Shown piece by piece: positions 49,881-62,769 of a stretch of DNA of 64,000 bases (within the stretch, counting starts at the first letter, position 1; each line of letters opens with the position of its first letter). The notes beneath the pieces are model-generated. The model made no database searches, was not told the DNA's origin, and saw only the letters and a program-made list of their open reading frames with translations. Origin of the DNA: Lota lota (taxonomy: Eukaryota > Chordata > Actinopteri > Gadiformes > Lotidae); assembly GCA_026745465.1 (NCBI GenBank), contig JACYXH010000733.1:1-64000 (forward strand), read 5' to 3'. The position numbers and the translations under genes are program-made.

Positions 49881-50337
49881 GCTGTGTAATGGTGTGCTGG
49901 TGCTACTCTTTGCTTGCCCTTCCTCACCTGATCTGTACACCTTGCAGGCCCAAAGGTCCAGTAGAGATTGACTCCGTTTTGTACCCTGAAACAGTTTGCC
50001 CACCCCCCCCCCCCCCCCCCACCCAACCCCCCCAACTCTGATTAACGTTCAAAATGACGAACACTTCATGAGTGACTTTTGAAACCTCATCGGTGTTCCC
50101 CACGCTGGAGACGGAGACCATCCGCATTGAGAATGAAACATTTCACACGCGGCCTCCAAATGGGTTGCTGACGGCGAAGCTACACGTGAGAGAGCAACCT
50201 TTGCTTTGCGAAGCCCACAGCTTCATTCTGCTGTGTTAGGAAACAGATAGGCGCGGCGGTGTTCTGCCGTGCCTTATATATTCCTGTCATGTGTTAAACA
50301 GTGCGTGAAAAGGAACCCCCCCCCCCCCATGCCACTC
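49881..50337. other. Anonymous DNA with C runs
   Basis: C runs lie at 50003-50020 and 50317-50329. There is no gene. Confidence 0.5.
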
Positions 50338-50435
50338 AAACACATACACACACACATACACAAAACACCCACACACCCACACACACACATACATACACAC
50401 ACATTCACATACACATACACACACACATACACAAA

Positions 50436-50468
<33 letters not shown>

Positions 50469-50545
50469 CAAACATTCACATGCACATACACACAAACATA
50501 TACACACATAAACACACCCCCACATACACACACACACACAGACAC
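50338..50545. repeat. AC-rich compound repeat with ~75-bp duplicated unit
   Basis: ACACATACACAAAACAC followed by CACACATACATACACA and ACATTCACAT occurs twice (about 50350 and 50427). A higher-order unit is therefore laid over AC dinucleotides. Confidence 0.9.
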
Positions 50546-52280
50546 ACTCAGACGCACAACACTAACAGGTAGCAACGCTATGAGGAATGTTTTCCGGCCG
50601 TTACCACTGCGCGTGTGAGGCCAAGAGTAGGCCGTTAAGTTCCTACCAGGTATTTAGAGTTGAGAGTTAGAGTTTCCCCCTGGCTGGCTCTCTCTCTCTC
50701 TCTTGCCTCGCTTGATACCTGACCTGCAGGTTATCACGACAGTCCCAGTCGAGTTTAGCCCTTTTCAAACAAGTGTGGTGTGGTCGGGAGCGGGGGGCGC
50801 AGCAAAACCACACCTTAGATGGCGGTTCCCTCCTTCAGATTAGCAGTTCTTAGCATGTTGAAAGGATGGCACTGCCATGTCTGCCATTTCGCGAACTTTA
50901 GAAAGGACACAGAGAAAGGACACCGTGCGGAAAAGAGTGACTCTTTCAAACGCCCTTCATCACTGATTCATGTAAAGGGGGGTGGGGGGGGCGGGTGACA
51001 TTCAAAGCTTTCTTCCTTGGTCTTGAAGAAGAATAAGAGGAAGAGGAAAATCTATTTGAGGCTCAGTTGTGTTGGTCTCCGTACAAAATCGTCCTAGTCT
51101 TTTCCATAATCCTCCACATTGAAAGAGAATATGAAAATGCATTCAGAGCATTTCTTACTTTGGTGACATGGCACATTTCCAAGTAAAACAATCTGCCATC
51201 GCACTCGGAACAAGTGGTTGTCAGACACTACAAGACATTCAGCTGCAGAGCTGAATTTAGACTTAAGTAATTATGATTAAATCTGGATGTGTAAAATATT
51301 GTGTGTGTTTGTAGTTCTACTTTGGTGAACAGGTGAATTAAAATGACATGAAAAAGTAAATTGCTAACCTTTTTATTTTTTGTTGATTTCCCAGATGAAA
51401 TAACCATAAAAGGGCAGCAATGGTTCTTCCCACATTTGCATGACTAGCTCACATTGTTCGTTGGCATTAGCTTTGCCTGATAAGCAAAAGTTTTGAAATC
51501 GCTGTCCTTCAGTGCCACAGACTTCAATCGTGAACTAACCTTGTCCTAGCTAGCACAGTCGAACGAGTCCTAGAGCACTCCTTGTTATTTTAATCACTTT
51601 ATATTTATCCTAAAACATTTGCGTACGCCGCCAGCCAGAAGACATAGAAGGTAAACAGACACCAGTATGCATGTGCAGTAGGGCTACAGTAAGCCTACAC
51701 TCCCTACAGTGTATTTTGATGCTTTACTGGCGTCGCCCCATTGTTGAGTCCTTCAACAATGAAAACGTTGACTGAAGAATAAGAGATGAACTTAATAGAT
51801 TCAATGACATGCTTTGCCCACAGCAGTTTGTTCTTCACGAGGATAGTACATTTGTTGGGCTTTCTCTGGCATGCTACATGTACGAAACACACATACTGTA
51901 TACCCCCACAACTGATTGCATTGTTGAGAAATTATACAGTTATTATATCACGGGGAGCTGAACTATCCACTATAGCCATCTCTAAAAATTGCCAGCGAGG
52001 GGCTTTCAGGCTAAATGTCTCGAAGCAGACCAAAAGAAACAAGGTTGGGTGAGGTTGACAGGCATTTAAATTAACTTCTGAGCTCCTTAGCCTTTCGTAC
52101 CCTGAATAATTAGTCTCTCCAAAAATAAAAACAAAAATGTAGTCTTTGCTTAAGCTCTGCCTTTATGTTGCGACAATCTCTTCTTTCACTTTTTAAAAGT
52201 CATCGTCAGAGGAGGGGGAACCCTCAGTTGAAAAGGAAAGGGGTGACATTGGAAGGAGGAGAGTAAGGGGGAAGGGGAGC
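50546..52280. other. Anonymous DNA
   Basis: There is no gene. A G-rich patch (50976-50998) is present. Confidence 0.5.
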
Positions 52281-52990
52281 TTCACATGAAGTAGGAGGCG
52301 CTGAGGGGGAGGGGTCCTGGTGGCTCAGAGGGGGTTCCACAGGAAGTAGGAGGCGCTGAGGGGGAGGGGTCCTGGTGGCTCAGAGGGGGTTCCACAGGAA
52401 GTAGGAGGCGCTGAGGGGGAGGGGTCCTGGTGGCTCAGAGGGGGTTCCACAGGAAGTAGGAGGCACTGAGGAGGAGGGGTCCTGGTGGCTCAGAGGGGGT
52501 TCCACAGGAAGTAGGAGGCGCTGAGGGGGAGGGGTCCTGGTGGCTCAGAGGGGGTTCCACAGGAAGTAGGAGGCGCTGAGGGGGAGGGGTCCTGGTGGCT
52601 CAGAGGGGGTTCCACAGGAAGTAGGAGGCGCTGAGGGAGAGGGGTCCTGGTGGCTCAGAGGGGGTTCCACAGGAAGTAGGAGGCGCTGAGGGGGAGGGGT
52701 CCTGGTGGCTCAGAGGGGGTTCCACAGGAAGTAGGAGGCACTGAGGGGGAGGGGTCCTGGTGGCTCAGAGGGGGTTCCACAGGAAGTAGGAGGCGCTGAG
52801 GGGGAGGGGTCCTGGTGGCTCAGAGGGGGTTCCACAGGAATTAGGAGGCGCTGAGGGGGAGGGGTCCTGGTGGCTCAGAGGGGGTTCCACAGGAAGTAGG
52901 AGGCGCTGAGGGGGAGGGGTCCTGGTGGCTCAGAGGGGGTTCCACAGGAAGTAGGAGGCGCTGAGGGAGAGGGGTCCTGGCGGCTCAGCT
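52281..52990. repeat. 55-bp minisatellite, ~13 units, near-identical
   Basis: The 55-bp unit contains GAGGCGCTGAGGGGGAGGGG, then TCCTGGTGGCTCAGAG and GGGGTTCCACAGGAAGTAG. Units differ at only a few positions, for example GCACTG at 52467 and 52738, and GGAAT for GGAAG near 52839. The + strand is G-rich. Low divergence points to recent expansion or active homogenisation. Confidence 0.97.
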
Positions 52991-54111
52991 GTAGATCTGT
53001 ATGAATGAGCATGCTAATGCTGAGGAACATTTAATGGAACAGAACAGGTACAGCAGGTACAGACCTGACTAGCCCCTCACCCCACCCCACCTGTTATCCC
53101 CAAAAAGGAGGCGTATCCATTCAGGACTAATTCAACTAATGGTGTGATACGAATCAGAGATGTTAAGTCATTTCCGTTGTTGATGGTAGTTGTACTAGTA
53201 ACTGTACTGTCTTAACCTTGTAGTTTAACTGGTCAGTGTCATAATTCCTATGTTATATAAGTCGAATATGACGCAAACTAGATGCAAACTTTACCTTTAA
53301 AAATAAAAAGTTATCAACTAACACACACACACACACACACACAAAAAAAACACACTAATGATTTATATTGACTAAAATACAGCCAGAATTCATCTTGCTC
53401 TCTCCATGGCGCATACCAAACCTACGCACGTGACACTTCCTATATCAGCCATTTATATAAATGCTGGGTGGCGCTCTATGTGTTTTATTCATCTCTATCT
53501 GCTTGTCCTTGTGATGTATTGTGCGCTGTACAACTAATCACTCTGCAGCTGCATCCATATTACATCGCTCTGTCTGGAGGCACACAGGCTGGCGCTGGTG
53601 AACCACGAGCAGGCAGCGTTGATACAGTACCATCTTCCCATACTACAAAAGAGAAACATCTTCCACACTCGCTGCACAGCGTTTGCAGTCAATGTCGAAG
53701 ATTCTTTTTTTATTCTTTTTCTTTTTGCGAATCCCCCCACAATGGCACACTTTTTCAAGTCAGAAATGTTGTGGTTCTATGCCAACTGCTCCATGCTTTC
53801 CTTTTCTTAGGCTGTATGGAGCATGTAGAAAATATGAATCTGCACCTTGTTCAACCCTTACAGAGAGAACACTGGTGCTTTGTTTTAATCCGGCCGTTCT
53901 GGGTGAAATAACACAGAAACGACTGCATGAAAATGATCAGTGAACAAGTGTCCTTGCACTCAAAAGGAGTGAATCAAACCAGCCCTGCGGAAAATCAATT
54001 GAAATGGTTCTGTCTTAACTCTTAAGTCTTCCTTAATAGAGCGTATTCTCTGCATAGCTGCAGAGTATCCTGAAACCATCGCTGAGTTTCCCAACCTGCT
54101 AGTGTCAGCTG
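52991..54111. other. Anonymous DNA
   Basis: A short AC run lies at 53321-53342. A 147-codon + strand frame at 53468-53911 opens with GTG and has no motif, so I do not call it. Confidence 0.45.
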
Positions 54112-54258
54112 TGAGCAGGGGGGGAACCACTGCTGTGTGCAGGGGGGAACCACTGCTGTGTGCAGGGGGGAACCACTGCTGTGTGCAGGGGGGAACCACT
54201 GCTGTGTGCAGGGGGGAACCACTGCTGTGTGCAGGGGGGAACCACTGCTGTGTGCAGG
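54112..54258. repeat. 23-bp minisatellite, 6 units
   Basis: The unit is GGGGGGAACCACTGCT followed by GTGTGCA. The copies are essentially identical except at the left edge. The minus-strand frames with a 23-residue period (Pro-Pro-Cys-Thr-Gln-Gln-Trp-Phe) are repeat translations. Confidence 0.97.
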
Positions 54259-55139
54259 TGTAGCTCTGCGGCCCCATTCTTTCTCTCTGTAGACATCAGC
54301 AGCTTAACTGGTCGGTGGTTCTTGTCGGTGCGACGGTGGGGGTTCCTCAACACGGTGGAGGCTTTAGCAGCAGCAATATGTTGCTCCTGTGGTGGCCACA
54401 TCAGAGCGCAGTGGTACTAGCACAAGGGTCTGGCTAAGCTACAAGTTACTGCTCACACACTGTGTTGGCTGCACCTTATTCAATACTGCTAACTTAAACA
54501 GATAGACTATACCATGGGACATCATTGCAGTACATATAGTGGTTAGGGGTATATATATTTGTTTCCTTCTTCCCTCCAAAAACATATCGGGATCCCTTTA
54601 GCCCTGTGTGTTAAAGATGATTTTCTGTCAAAGAATTGTAATGGACAATAAAGAAATCGAAATCGGACAATCTCCTTGACAGCACACTGTGCCGTGCTAA
54701 TTAGACAACTGTGCAATTATATGGCACCGAAGGACAGCGATTAACAACCAGCCGCCTCACGGTCAACACTATAATGAGCATGAGACGCCGGCGGGAAACA
54801 CAGACAACTTCAGAACTGCCCCACAATGCCCTGTTTTTCAATCTTTCCTTGAGGAGTATTTCTTTTTTTCCCAGCTCGGCTGTGGAAACTATTACCATGT
54901 AAAGACTCTAATCCCTCCACCCCGCCACCCCACCTCACCACCCCTTTGTCTCTGATTTAAAAGTGTCCCCACTAAAGACAAGAGCTTATTTCTTCTTGCC
55001 TTGACCCAGTGATTACAAAACATCTCATATGTTCATTTTCATTCACGTCTTCTGCTGGCCCCCCATTCATCTGGCTGACAGATAGTCGTGCATATTCCAT
55101 ATCGAGGCAGGGCATTAATTCAGATGTCACGGCATTAGA
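54259..55139. other. Anonymous DNA with possible retroposon tail
   Basis: AATTGTAATGGACAATAAAG followed by two GAAATC units (54634-54665) resembles the 3' tail of a fish retroposon on the + strand. No body was recognised upstream. Confidence 0.4.
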
Positions 55140-55159
55140 TTAGGGCAACGAGAATTGAT

Positions 55160-55290
55160 TCCCTCTCTCTCGCGCTCGCTCTCTCTCTGTATGTTGGAGA
55201 GAGGGGAGAGAGAGATAGAGAGATATATAGAGAGAGAGCGATAGAAAGAGAGAGTGAGAGATAGACAGAGAGAGAGAGAGAGAGAGATAG
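55160..55290. repeat. Degenerate CT then GA-rich region
   Basis: A short CT/CG run (55160-55188) is followed by GAGAGATAG-type degenerate purine repeats (55196-55290). The two halves can pair with each other. Confidence 0.88.
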
Positions 55291-56464
55291 GTTGAAGGTA
55301 GAATCATGAATATGTTTGGATGTGTTGCTGACATCGTATCATTTTATGCCATAAAGAGGAATAGAAAAAACACCATTCCGGCATGCATTATACATATATG
55401 GAAAACCCATTAATATATATACATTGGCGCTGATACACTTTGAATAAAATCAGCATGTAAGACCGCAGATCAGAGACAATGTGACACAAGTATAAAAGAG
55501 GACAAGAATGTGTGTGGGACTCTTGTTTGACTGCAGTGTGCTACCCTTGCAGAGAGATGAATCCCTGTCTATATTGCTGTTATTTTTTCCCTCTGCGTGT
55601 ATAATTCATGAGGATGAATCACTGCTATCCACATGCGGTGGTACACATGGGTACACTGTTAGCAATTTAAAAAGTTTAAAGCTTTTAGTTTGAAAAAATA
55701 CTGTAGAATGGGATCACAGAGTTAAAGTCGCAGTGTGTTCAAAGTATTTCATGTTCCATGATATCCATACAATCCACCACTACTGCCAGTTTGTTTATTT
55801 TGTTGCCTTTAAAGCGGTTAGGCAATTTCACCAGAGACCACAGGCTCACAACTGTTTCTGCTGTCACCAAAAATCCCCAGTTCAGCGAAAGTGAAAGCAG
55901 GCGGTGGAATCCTGTTCCTTGTCTCAAACAGAATCATCATCTGCTCACATGGAAGAGCTAGGCTAGCAGACGCTGTCCTCTCCTTTAATTGGAGCAGCGA
56001 TGAACTCACGACGCGCTCACAAGGCGAGCTAATCTGGGACTGCCAATCGAGAAGACCCCCCCCCCCCACACACACACACTTTAAGATGGATGTAACCCAC
56101 CTGCGGGACGGGTATTGACCGAGTGCCAGCGTTGCACCTGATTAAACAAGACAAGGGTAGCTATCCTGAGACGTGGCTGGCAGCCGCAGCCATAAAGCCC
56201 CTCGTTTTATATCTCCTTCCCTCTTACTGGATTTCTTCCTTCTCAGCCAAAGTTTTTCCTCAGCTCTTGGTAATGGATTGTCCACATTAGTTGCCAGAGA
56301 GAGAGAGAGAGAGAGGTCATTTACATGAATTTAGTTTTTGTTCTGTTTCTGTTCTTTTTTTCACACGCCATTATATTTTCCCTCTCCCAGGTCTCTGATG
56401 CGTTCTGCTGCAGTGTTACACCTTTTCAGACGTTTATCGCGAGCACAGCGAGGGGGATCTGGGG
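55291..56464. other. Anonymous DNA
   Basis: There is no gene. A small C run plus CA lies at 56057-56078. Confidence 0.5.
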
Positions 56465-56504
56465 GAGTGAGTGAGTGAGTGAGTTAGTAAGTGAGTGAGT
56501 GACT
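56465..56504. repeat. (GTGA)n microsatellite
   Basis: This is a GAGT tetramer run with two imperfect units. Confidence 0.93.
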
Positions 56505-56905
56505 GCAGTGTGTGCACATTGTGGACATTCATTGAAGCAGTTTTGATGGACGTGGAAGTTGACATTGTTATCGTCTATTTTAATGACATATCTGCTAACG
56601 TGCGTTCCTGAATTAACAGCTCAAGAGTCCTTAAAGCTAGGATAAGATAGATGAGATGGTACTAAATTAATTGGAAGAATGAGGGTGCGTGCTACATAAG
56701 TGAACAGCGAAATAAATAGGCTTTATACATATTAGAGAACAATAATAAAGAAAAGTGCAATGTAGCAGAATAATAAAAACAGTGTCACGAAAATGTTATG
56801 AAATGTAAAAGACTTACTAAGGAAATGCAAGTATGCAATGAAAAACACAGAAATAAAAGAAACAACAGAGGAAAGCAATACGGTGGTATTCAAGTATCGG
56901 AGGAA
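56505..56905. other. Anonymous A-rich DNA
   Basis: Nothing is recognised. Confidence 0.5.
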
Positions 56906-56968
56906 GGGAACGAGGTGAACGTTGAAGGGAACGAGGTGAACGTTGAAGGGAACGAGGTGAACGTTGAA
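56906..56968. repeat. 21-bp tandem repeat, 3 units
   Basis: The unit GGGAACGAGGTGAACGTTGAA has 21 bases in three perfect copies (key phrases GGGAACGAGG and TGAACGTTGAA). Because 21 is a multiple of 3, a + strand frame repeats a 7-residue unit, but the surrounding frame is short and unrecognised. Confidence 0.96.
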
Positions 56969-57326
56969 GGAGGCGAAGTCGTCAGGTGTTCTAATCTTCA
57001 GCTTCCTGCCGTCTGAAGTTCACCGTGCAAATCACTGGATGCGTTCCCCATGCCTTCTGAGTCTTCTCTGCCTCTGCTTAGATTACTGTCACTGTGACAT
57101 TGCAGCTAAACCGGGAGGCAAAGGTGATGCAAATACACAAGCTGTGAAGCCATCAGCCCGGGACAATCAATAAGTCAGCAACCGTAGTGTAGTCTGCCAC
57201 AACACAACGCACACAGCAGCACATGTCACACTGTCCTTTAGACACAACGCGAAGCGGAGCGCTATTTATTCAGACTGTCTTCACTGTGTCTCCGTTAGGA
57301 TCCCTGGCTAGCCATGCTCAGTGTCT

Positions 57327-57420
57327 CTCTGTGTCTGGCTGGCCATCTGTCTGGCTGTCTGGAGGTCTATCTGTCTGGCTGGCCGTCTATCTGTCTGTCT
57401 GGCCATCTGTCTGTCTGTCC
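57327..57420. repeat. (TCTGTCTGGC)-type degenerate repeat
   Basis: TCTG tetramers alternate with GGCTGGCC blocks. Confidence 0.92.
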
Positions 57421-57520
57421 AGGTGTGCTTTAGGCTTATTAGGGGATGTAAAGGCGCTGTGCGGAACTCATGAATCAAAATTAATTTGTAAAGAGGGTTT
57501 CCTCTGCACATACTTCACTT

Positions 57521-58753
<1,233 letters not shown>

Positions 58754-58796
58754 AAGTGTACCAAGTGTACCAAGTGTACCAAGTGTACCAAGTGTG
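58754..58796. repeat. 9-bp tandem repeat (AAGTGTACC), ~4.7 units
   Basis: These are perfect units except the last, which reads AAGTGTGCC. The codon-length unit gives Val-Tyr-Gln or Val-Pro-Ser translations. Confidence 0.96.
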
Positions 58797-59522
58797 CCCG
58801 CCAGCAGCGAGAGCACTGTCACACATAAACGTAATTTACTGTCAAACCATGACTAGGATTCACTCCAAATCGCTTAGGGAAACGTATCTTATCTCCCCCT
58901 GGATGACGCTCCCCCGCGAATCGCTGGGGTCGGCCGGCCGCTGGGCCAGGCGGTGCGTGTGGGCTGGGAACACCTCGAGGGACAGCTTGCAGTCCCCGTA
59001 TTTATTTATTTTTTGCTGCCTTTCACGGCTTCCGTAAAATCCTGTCCTTGAAACATTTTGTTGCTGTGTCCGGCTCCTGCACGTTGTAGCTCACTGAACA
59101 AAGCCCTTTTATACTCCAAAACGTACTGTTGACAGTTACCGACACTGCTGAGGAGGGCTTTCTGTTTCTGTTTCTTTCTTTCTTTCTTTTTTATCACAGC
59201 AACTGCTTGATAATGGCTATTCATCAATGGCTATTCATCAACCTAAGTTCAGGCTATCAATCAACCTTAGTTCAGTTGTCGTTATTACACATTTTCTCTT
59301 GCTGTATGTGGCTAAGGTTGCCTGGGGGAAATGAATAGCAGCCCAGCATGTGTGCCACCTCAATTCTCTCCGTTAATAACAGCGCTTACCTCCCGGGCCC
59401 CAAACACTGCAGGGTCATGGTTTTGGGGCCCGGGGCCACCAAGAGAAATATTGAATGTTGTTATTGACAAAATTATTATTTTATTATTTTTTTTATCTCT
59501 GCCAAGGACTTTATGTTGTCGC
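58797..59522. other. Anonymous DNA
   Basis: A GC-rich patch with CpGs lies at 58905-58990. No exon is recognised. Confidence 0.45.
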
Positions 59523-59555
59523 CGCCGCGCGCGCGCGTGTGTGTGTGTGCGTGTG

Positions 59556-59594
<39 letters not shown>
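59523..59594. repeat. (CG)n/(GT)n alternating purine-pyrimidine repeat
   Basis: A CGCGCGCGCG stretch runs into GT with GCGT interruptions. The whole 70 bp alternates purine and pyrimidine, a strong Z-DNA candidate. Confidence 0.97.
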
Positions 59595-59597
<3 letters not shown>

Positions 59598-59854
59598 TCT
59601 GTGAACAGGATGTCTGAAAAACTACTGCATGGATTTGCACTCAATTTGGTACAATGGTTGGTCATTGGCCAAGGAGGAACTGATTAACTATTCACACCAA
59701 TTAGCATGGCGTGGCAGTGGGTGTGGCATTTTTGCATGCCACAAATAACCGTTGGAAACACTTGAACCTTTAGCCCCAATTGTCTGAAAGGGGGTGCAGT
59801 AGGGCGTAGCTTATCACAAAAGACTTATAACCTGATTCACGGAACGCCACCAAA
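59598..59854 (+). mobile_element. Fish interspersed repeat of unknown class
   Basis: AACAGGATGTCTGAAAAACT, TGCATGGATTTGCACTCAA, TTGGTACAATGGTTGGTCAT and GCCAAGGAGGAACTGATTAA follow the order of a dispersed vertebrate repeat I know in similar words. The right part merges into the 63-bp array. Class and ends are not determined. Confidence 0.5.
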
Positions 59855-60404
59855 TTTGATGAGGAGGCTGGTTACACCCATTACAGGTAGGCCTCCCTAG
59901 ACCACGCCCACTAGGGGTTTGATGAGGAGGCTGGTTACACCCATTACAGGTAGGCCTCCCTAGACCACGCCCACTAGGGGTTTGATGAGGAGGCTGGTTA
60001 CACCCATTACAGGTAGGCCTCCCTAGACCACGCCCACTAGAGGTTTGATGAGGAGGCTGGTTACACCCATTACAGGTAGGCCTCCCTAGACCACGCCCAC
60101 TAGGGGTTTGATGAGGAGGCTGGTTACACCCAGTACAGGTAGGCCTCCCTTGACCACGCCCACTAGGGGTTTGATGAGGAGGCTGGTTACACCCATTACA
60201 GGTAGGCCTCCCTAGACCACGCCCACTAGGGGTTTGATGAGGAGGCTGGTTACACCCAGTACAGGTAGGCCTCCCTAGACCACGCCCACTAGGGGTTTGA
60301 TGAGGAGGCTGGTTACACCCATTACAGGTAGGCCTCCCTAGACCACGCCCACTAGGGGTTTGATGAGGAGGCTGGTTACACCCATTACAGGTAGGCCTCC
60401 CTAG
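59855..60404. repeat. 63-bp minisatellite, 8.7 units
   Basis: Units start at 59855, 59918, 59981 and so on every 63 bp to 60359. The unit reads TTTGATGAGGAGGCTGG, then TTACACCCATTACAGGTAGG and CCTCCCTAGACCACGCCCAC. Variants are CAGTACAG for CATTACAG in two units, and one CCCTTGA. The first unit is continuous with the preceding interspersed repeat. Confidence 0.97.
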
Positions 60405-62089
60405 ATTTTACCTTGTACTTTTGTGGAAACTTTTGTGTGAGGAACCCTAAAAACAATCCAAAACGCTTGTGTGTGAATAGCATTAATTTATGTGGTCAAC
60501 AACGTGGTCTTGGTACAACCTTGGTACCACTAATTTCAAAAACTACAACACTATCATCTTTTGACTGAACAACTGCTCTGTTATTTATGCTTCTGATATA
60601 ATTTAAGAATAATTGTTTTGATAATTCACTCTTCTCTGTTCTTGTTTCTAATGATGTGGAGCAAACATTTTTCCTTTAACTCGGGGGTAGTTTGATGCGT
60701 ATCAAATAATGTAAGTATTTAGTTTGCACTTTTATTATAGTTGGAAACTTTCTGGATAATGTGGCTAACACACTAATTACAATTATTGTTACAATGAACT
60801 GGAAAATATGTGGTGGCAAAGGTTGGAAATGTACTCAACATATTGTCCCAGTACTTTTCAACATATTCCCTTCACACGTGGTTAAACTAACATTTCTACA
60901 ACATTGCAATCCTTGTTTGAGGGAGGAACGGTTTAGAAGTCCTCGGGCTGAAATGTTTCCATATTTGGTGTCGCTTGCAAACATAAATCCAGATAAAAGC
61001 GACGGTAATAGCCAATAATGACTGTCGAACATAATTCCAAGACACAATCAATAATTGAAAAATGGCAGCTGATGCCAAATAATGGCTCTGAAAGTTGCCT
61101 TTATTTATGAGGTGCTCTAAACAGGTTTCTTCCTGTGTAATTGTTTTAGAATGTTACCCTGCGTGTCAGACCGGGCCTTACGACATCATTCTGCCCACTT
61201 AGAGGAAAACCAACACCGCCAAAGACAGGGGGTCCTCTGGAGAATAGAACGGCACAGATGGTAGAGACGTCTACGCACAAGCACTCCTAGAAAATACATA
61301 CTTGCTTGTGTTGTGGGTTTGTTGTGTTTGCGCCAGGTTTTCTATGAATAATCATCCATTTAATTCCGTCAACATTTCGTCTACGAACAGTGTGTCCTCC
61401 ACGTCCATCGTCTCATCATTTACCCGTTAGTTGTAAGCCTCGCATCGCAGCCGTTGTCTCCTAGGTGAGGACCATTTGCTAATGTATCTCCAGCATTGTT
61501 TGCTAACCTCTGACTTTATTCTTCGTTTTCAAGAGCTACAATAGCATATTTTCAAGGCCTCATCAATAAGGCTCCCTCTCAGTAATAACAACCCGGTTTG
61601 TTGTTTTGTTCTCATAAAAGATATGCAGTGGTCCATAGTCCTTCTTGTCCCTTTTTTTTGGTACTTGTTTGGTTTTTATATGATTAAAAAAGTGAGGTGT
61701 ATGTAAGATAAAAGCGAGGTTGTTTTAGAAAACACGTTGGCTTTGGTTCTCTTTTCAGTCAATCAATTGTAATCTCCATTCCTTGTTTTCCATCTAAAAA
61801 CTAAATGAATCATGCAATAATCCATACCTGTATGTTATTTTGTTCCCCATAGACATTTTGTGATAGCTCATACTGTTTACTTTCTGAGACTACCTGATAA
61901 TGTTGAGTTTTTACTAGATATGTTGGCCTAAACTCTGCTAGCTTGAATCCTCGTAAAAGGAACACTTGAGGACACACGTTCAAGTTGCGACCTACTTTAA
62001 AGGATTCAATCACGAATTTTGATGGGCACCCCGAGGGCCGAGTCATTTGTTGTACCATCCGCGGTGCATTGCTCTCACCTCTGAAACTT
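60405..62089. other. Anonymous AT-rich DNA
   Basis: There is no gene and little tandem repetition. Confidence 0.5.
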
Positions 62090-62345
62090 CCCGCCTTCAT
62101 TACAACTTCTCTCTCTGTTCACATTCTCATTTCAAAGCCCCTCAATGCATTTTTTATAAGGGCGAGGCGATTTAATAAGTTCACATGCTACCATGTATGG
62201 TGGCTGCCAGTGAAGCATCTTAAAAATCTCGGCTCAATATTCTTTTTTAAGGCCGGTGCTGATTCTACACAATCAATTCTTGAACACATTGTACCTATTA
62301 CAATATGTATGCATAATGCAGAGCCAGATTGATGATTGACAGGTT
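62090..62345. promoter_or_regulatory. Candidate conserved enhancer with PBX-MEIS-type site
   Basis: This is a repeat-free, balanced stretch. It contains TGATTGACAG at 62333-62342, the textbook ten-base PBX/MEIS (PREP) binding sequence. About 20 bp upstream is TATGCATAATGCA, which resembles a POU-type octamer variant and is nearly palindromic. No conservation data are available here, so enhancer status is inference. Confidence 0.35.
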
Positions 62346-62735
62346 TGTATGCTTTGAATTGTAGCCACTTCTGTTTCTGTTCTGCTTACAAGTTGAATGG
62401 TTAATCGACACCCAGCTGCCTTTGCATCACTCCAGAAATGCCTATAATTCTGTACAAATCCCTGGAACAGAAATCTTCAATCAAGCATGATGTAGAATAT
62501 GATATGTAAGCATTATGCAAATCGGCAATAAAACATTTGTTGTACATATTCATATTATCTTTAGTTTATATAATAAAAAACTTTTCTTTAACAGACGTCG
62601 TTTACCTAACTGTGATTAGTGACCTGAACAAATGTGGAAAATATATGTTTTTTTCTCACTTCAACAAATGTTTTCGTGAAATAACTTGTTTAAATCTCCC
62701 CCTCCATACAATTTGTAGTTTCCTATAGTCTCACA
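62346..62735. other. Anonymous AT-rich DNA
   Basis: Nothing is recognised. Confidence 0.45.
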
Positions 62736-62769
62736 AATCCGACTTTAGATTTAAATCTAAAGTCTGATT
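62736..62769. other. 24-bp perfect palindrome, extended to 34 bp with one mismatch
   Basis: Bases 62741-62764 (centre GATTTAAATC) equal their own reverse complement. The symmetry continues over five further positions on each side with a single C/T mismatch next to the core. There is no spacer at the centre. Confidence 0.96.

Noticed and set aside
53468..53911. 147-codon + strand frame in non-repeat DNA, with a TATATAAA just upstream
   Set aside because: It opens with GTG, its first in-frame ATG is near its end, it has no known motif, and overlapping frames are similarly open.
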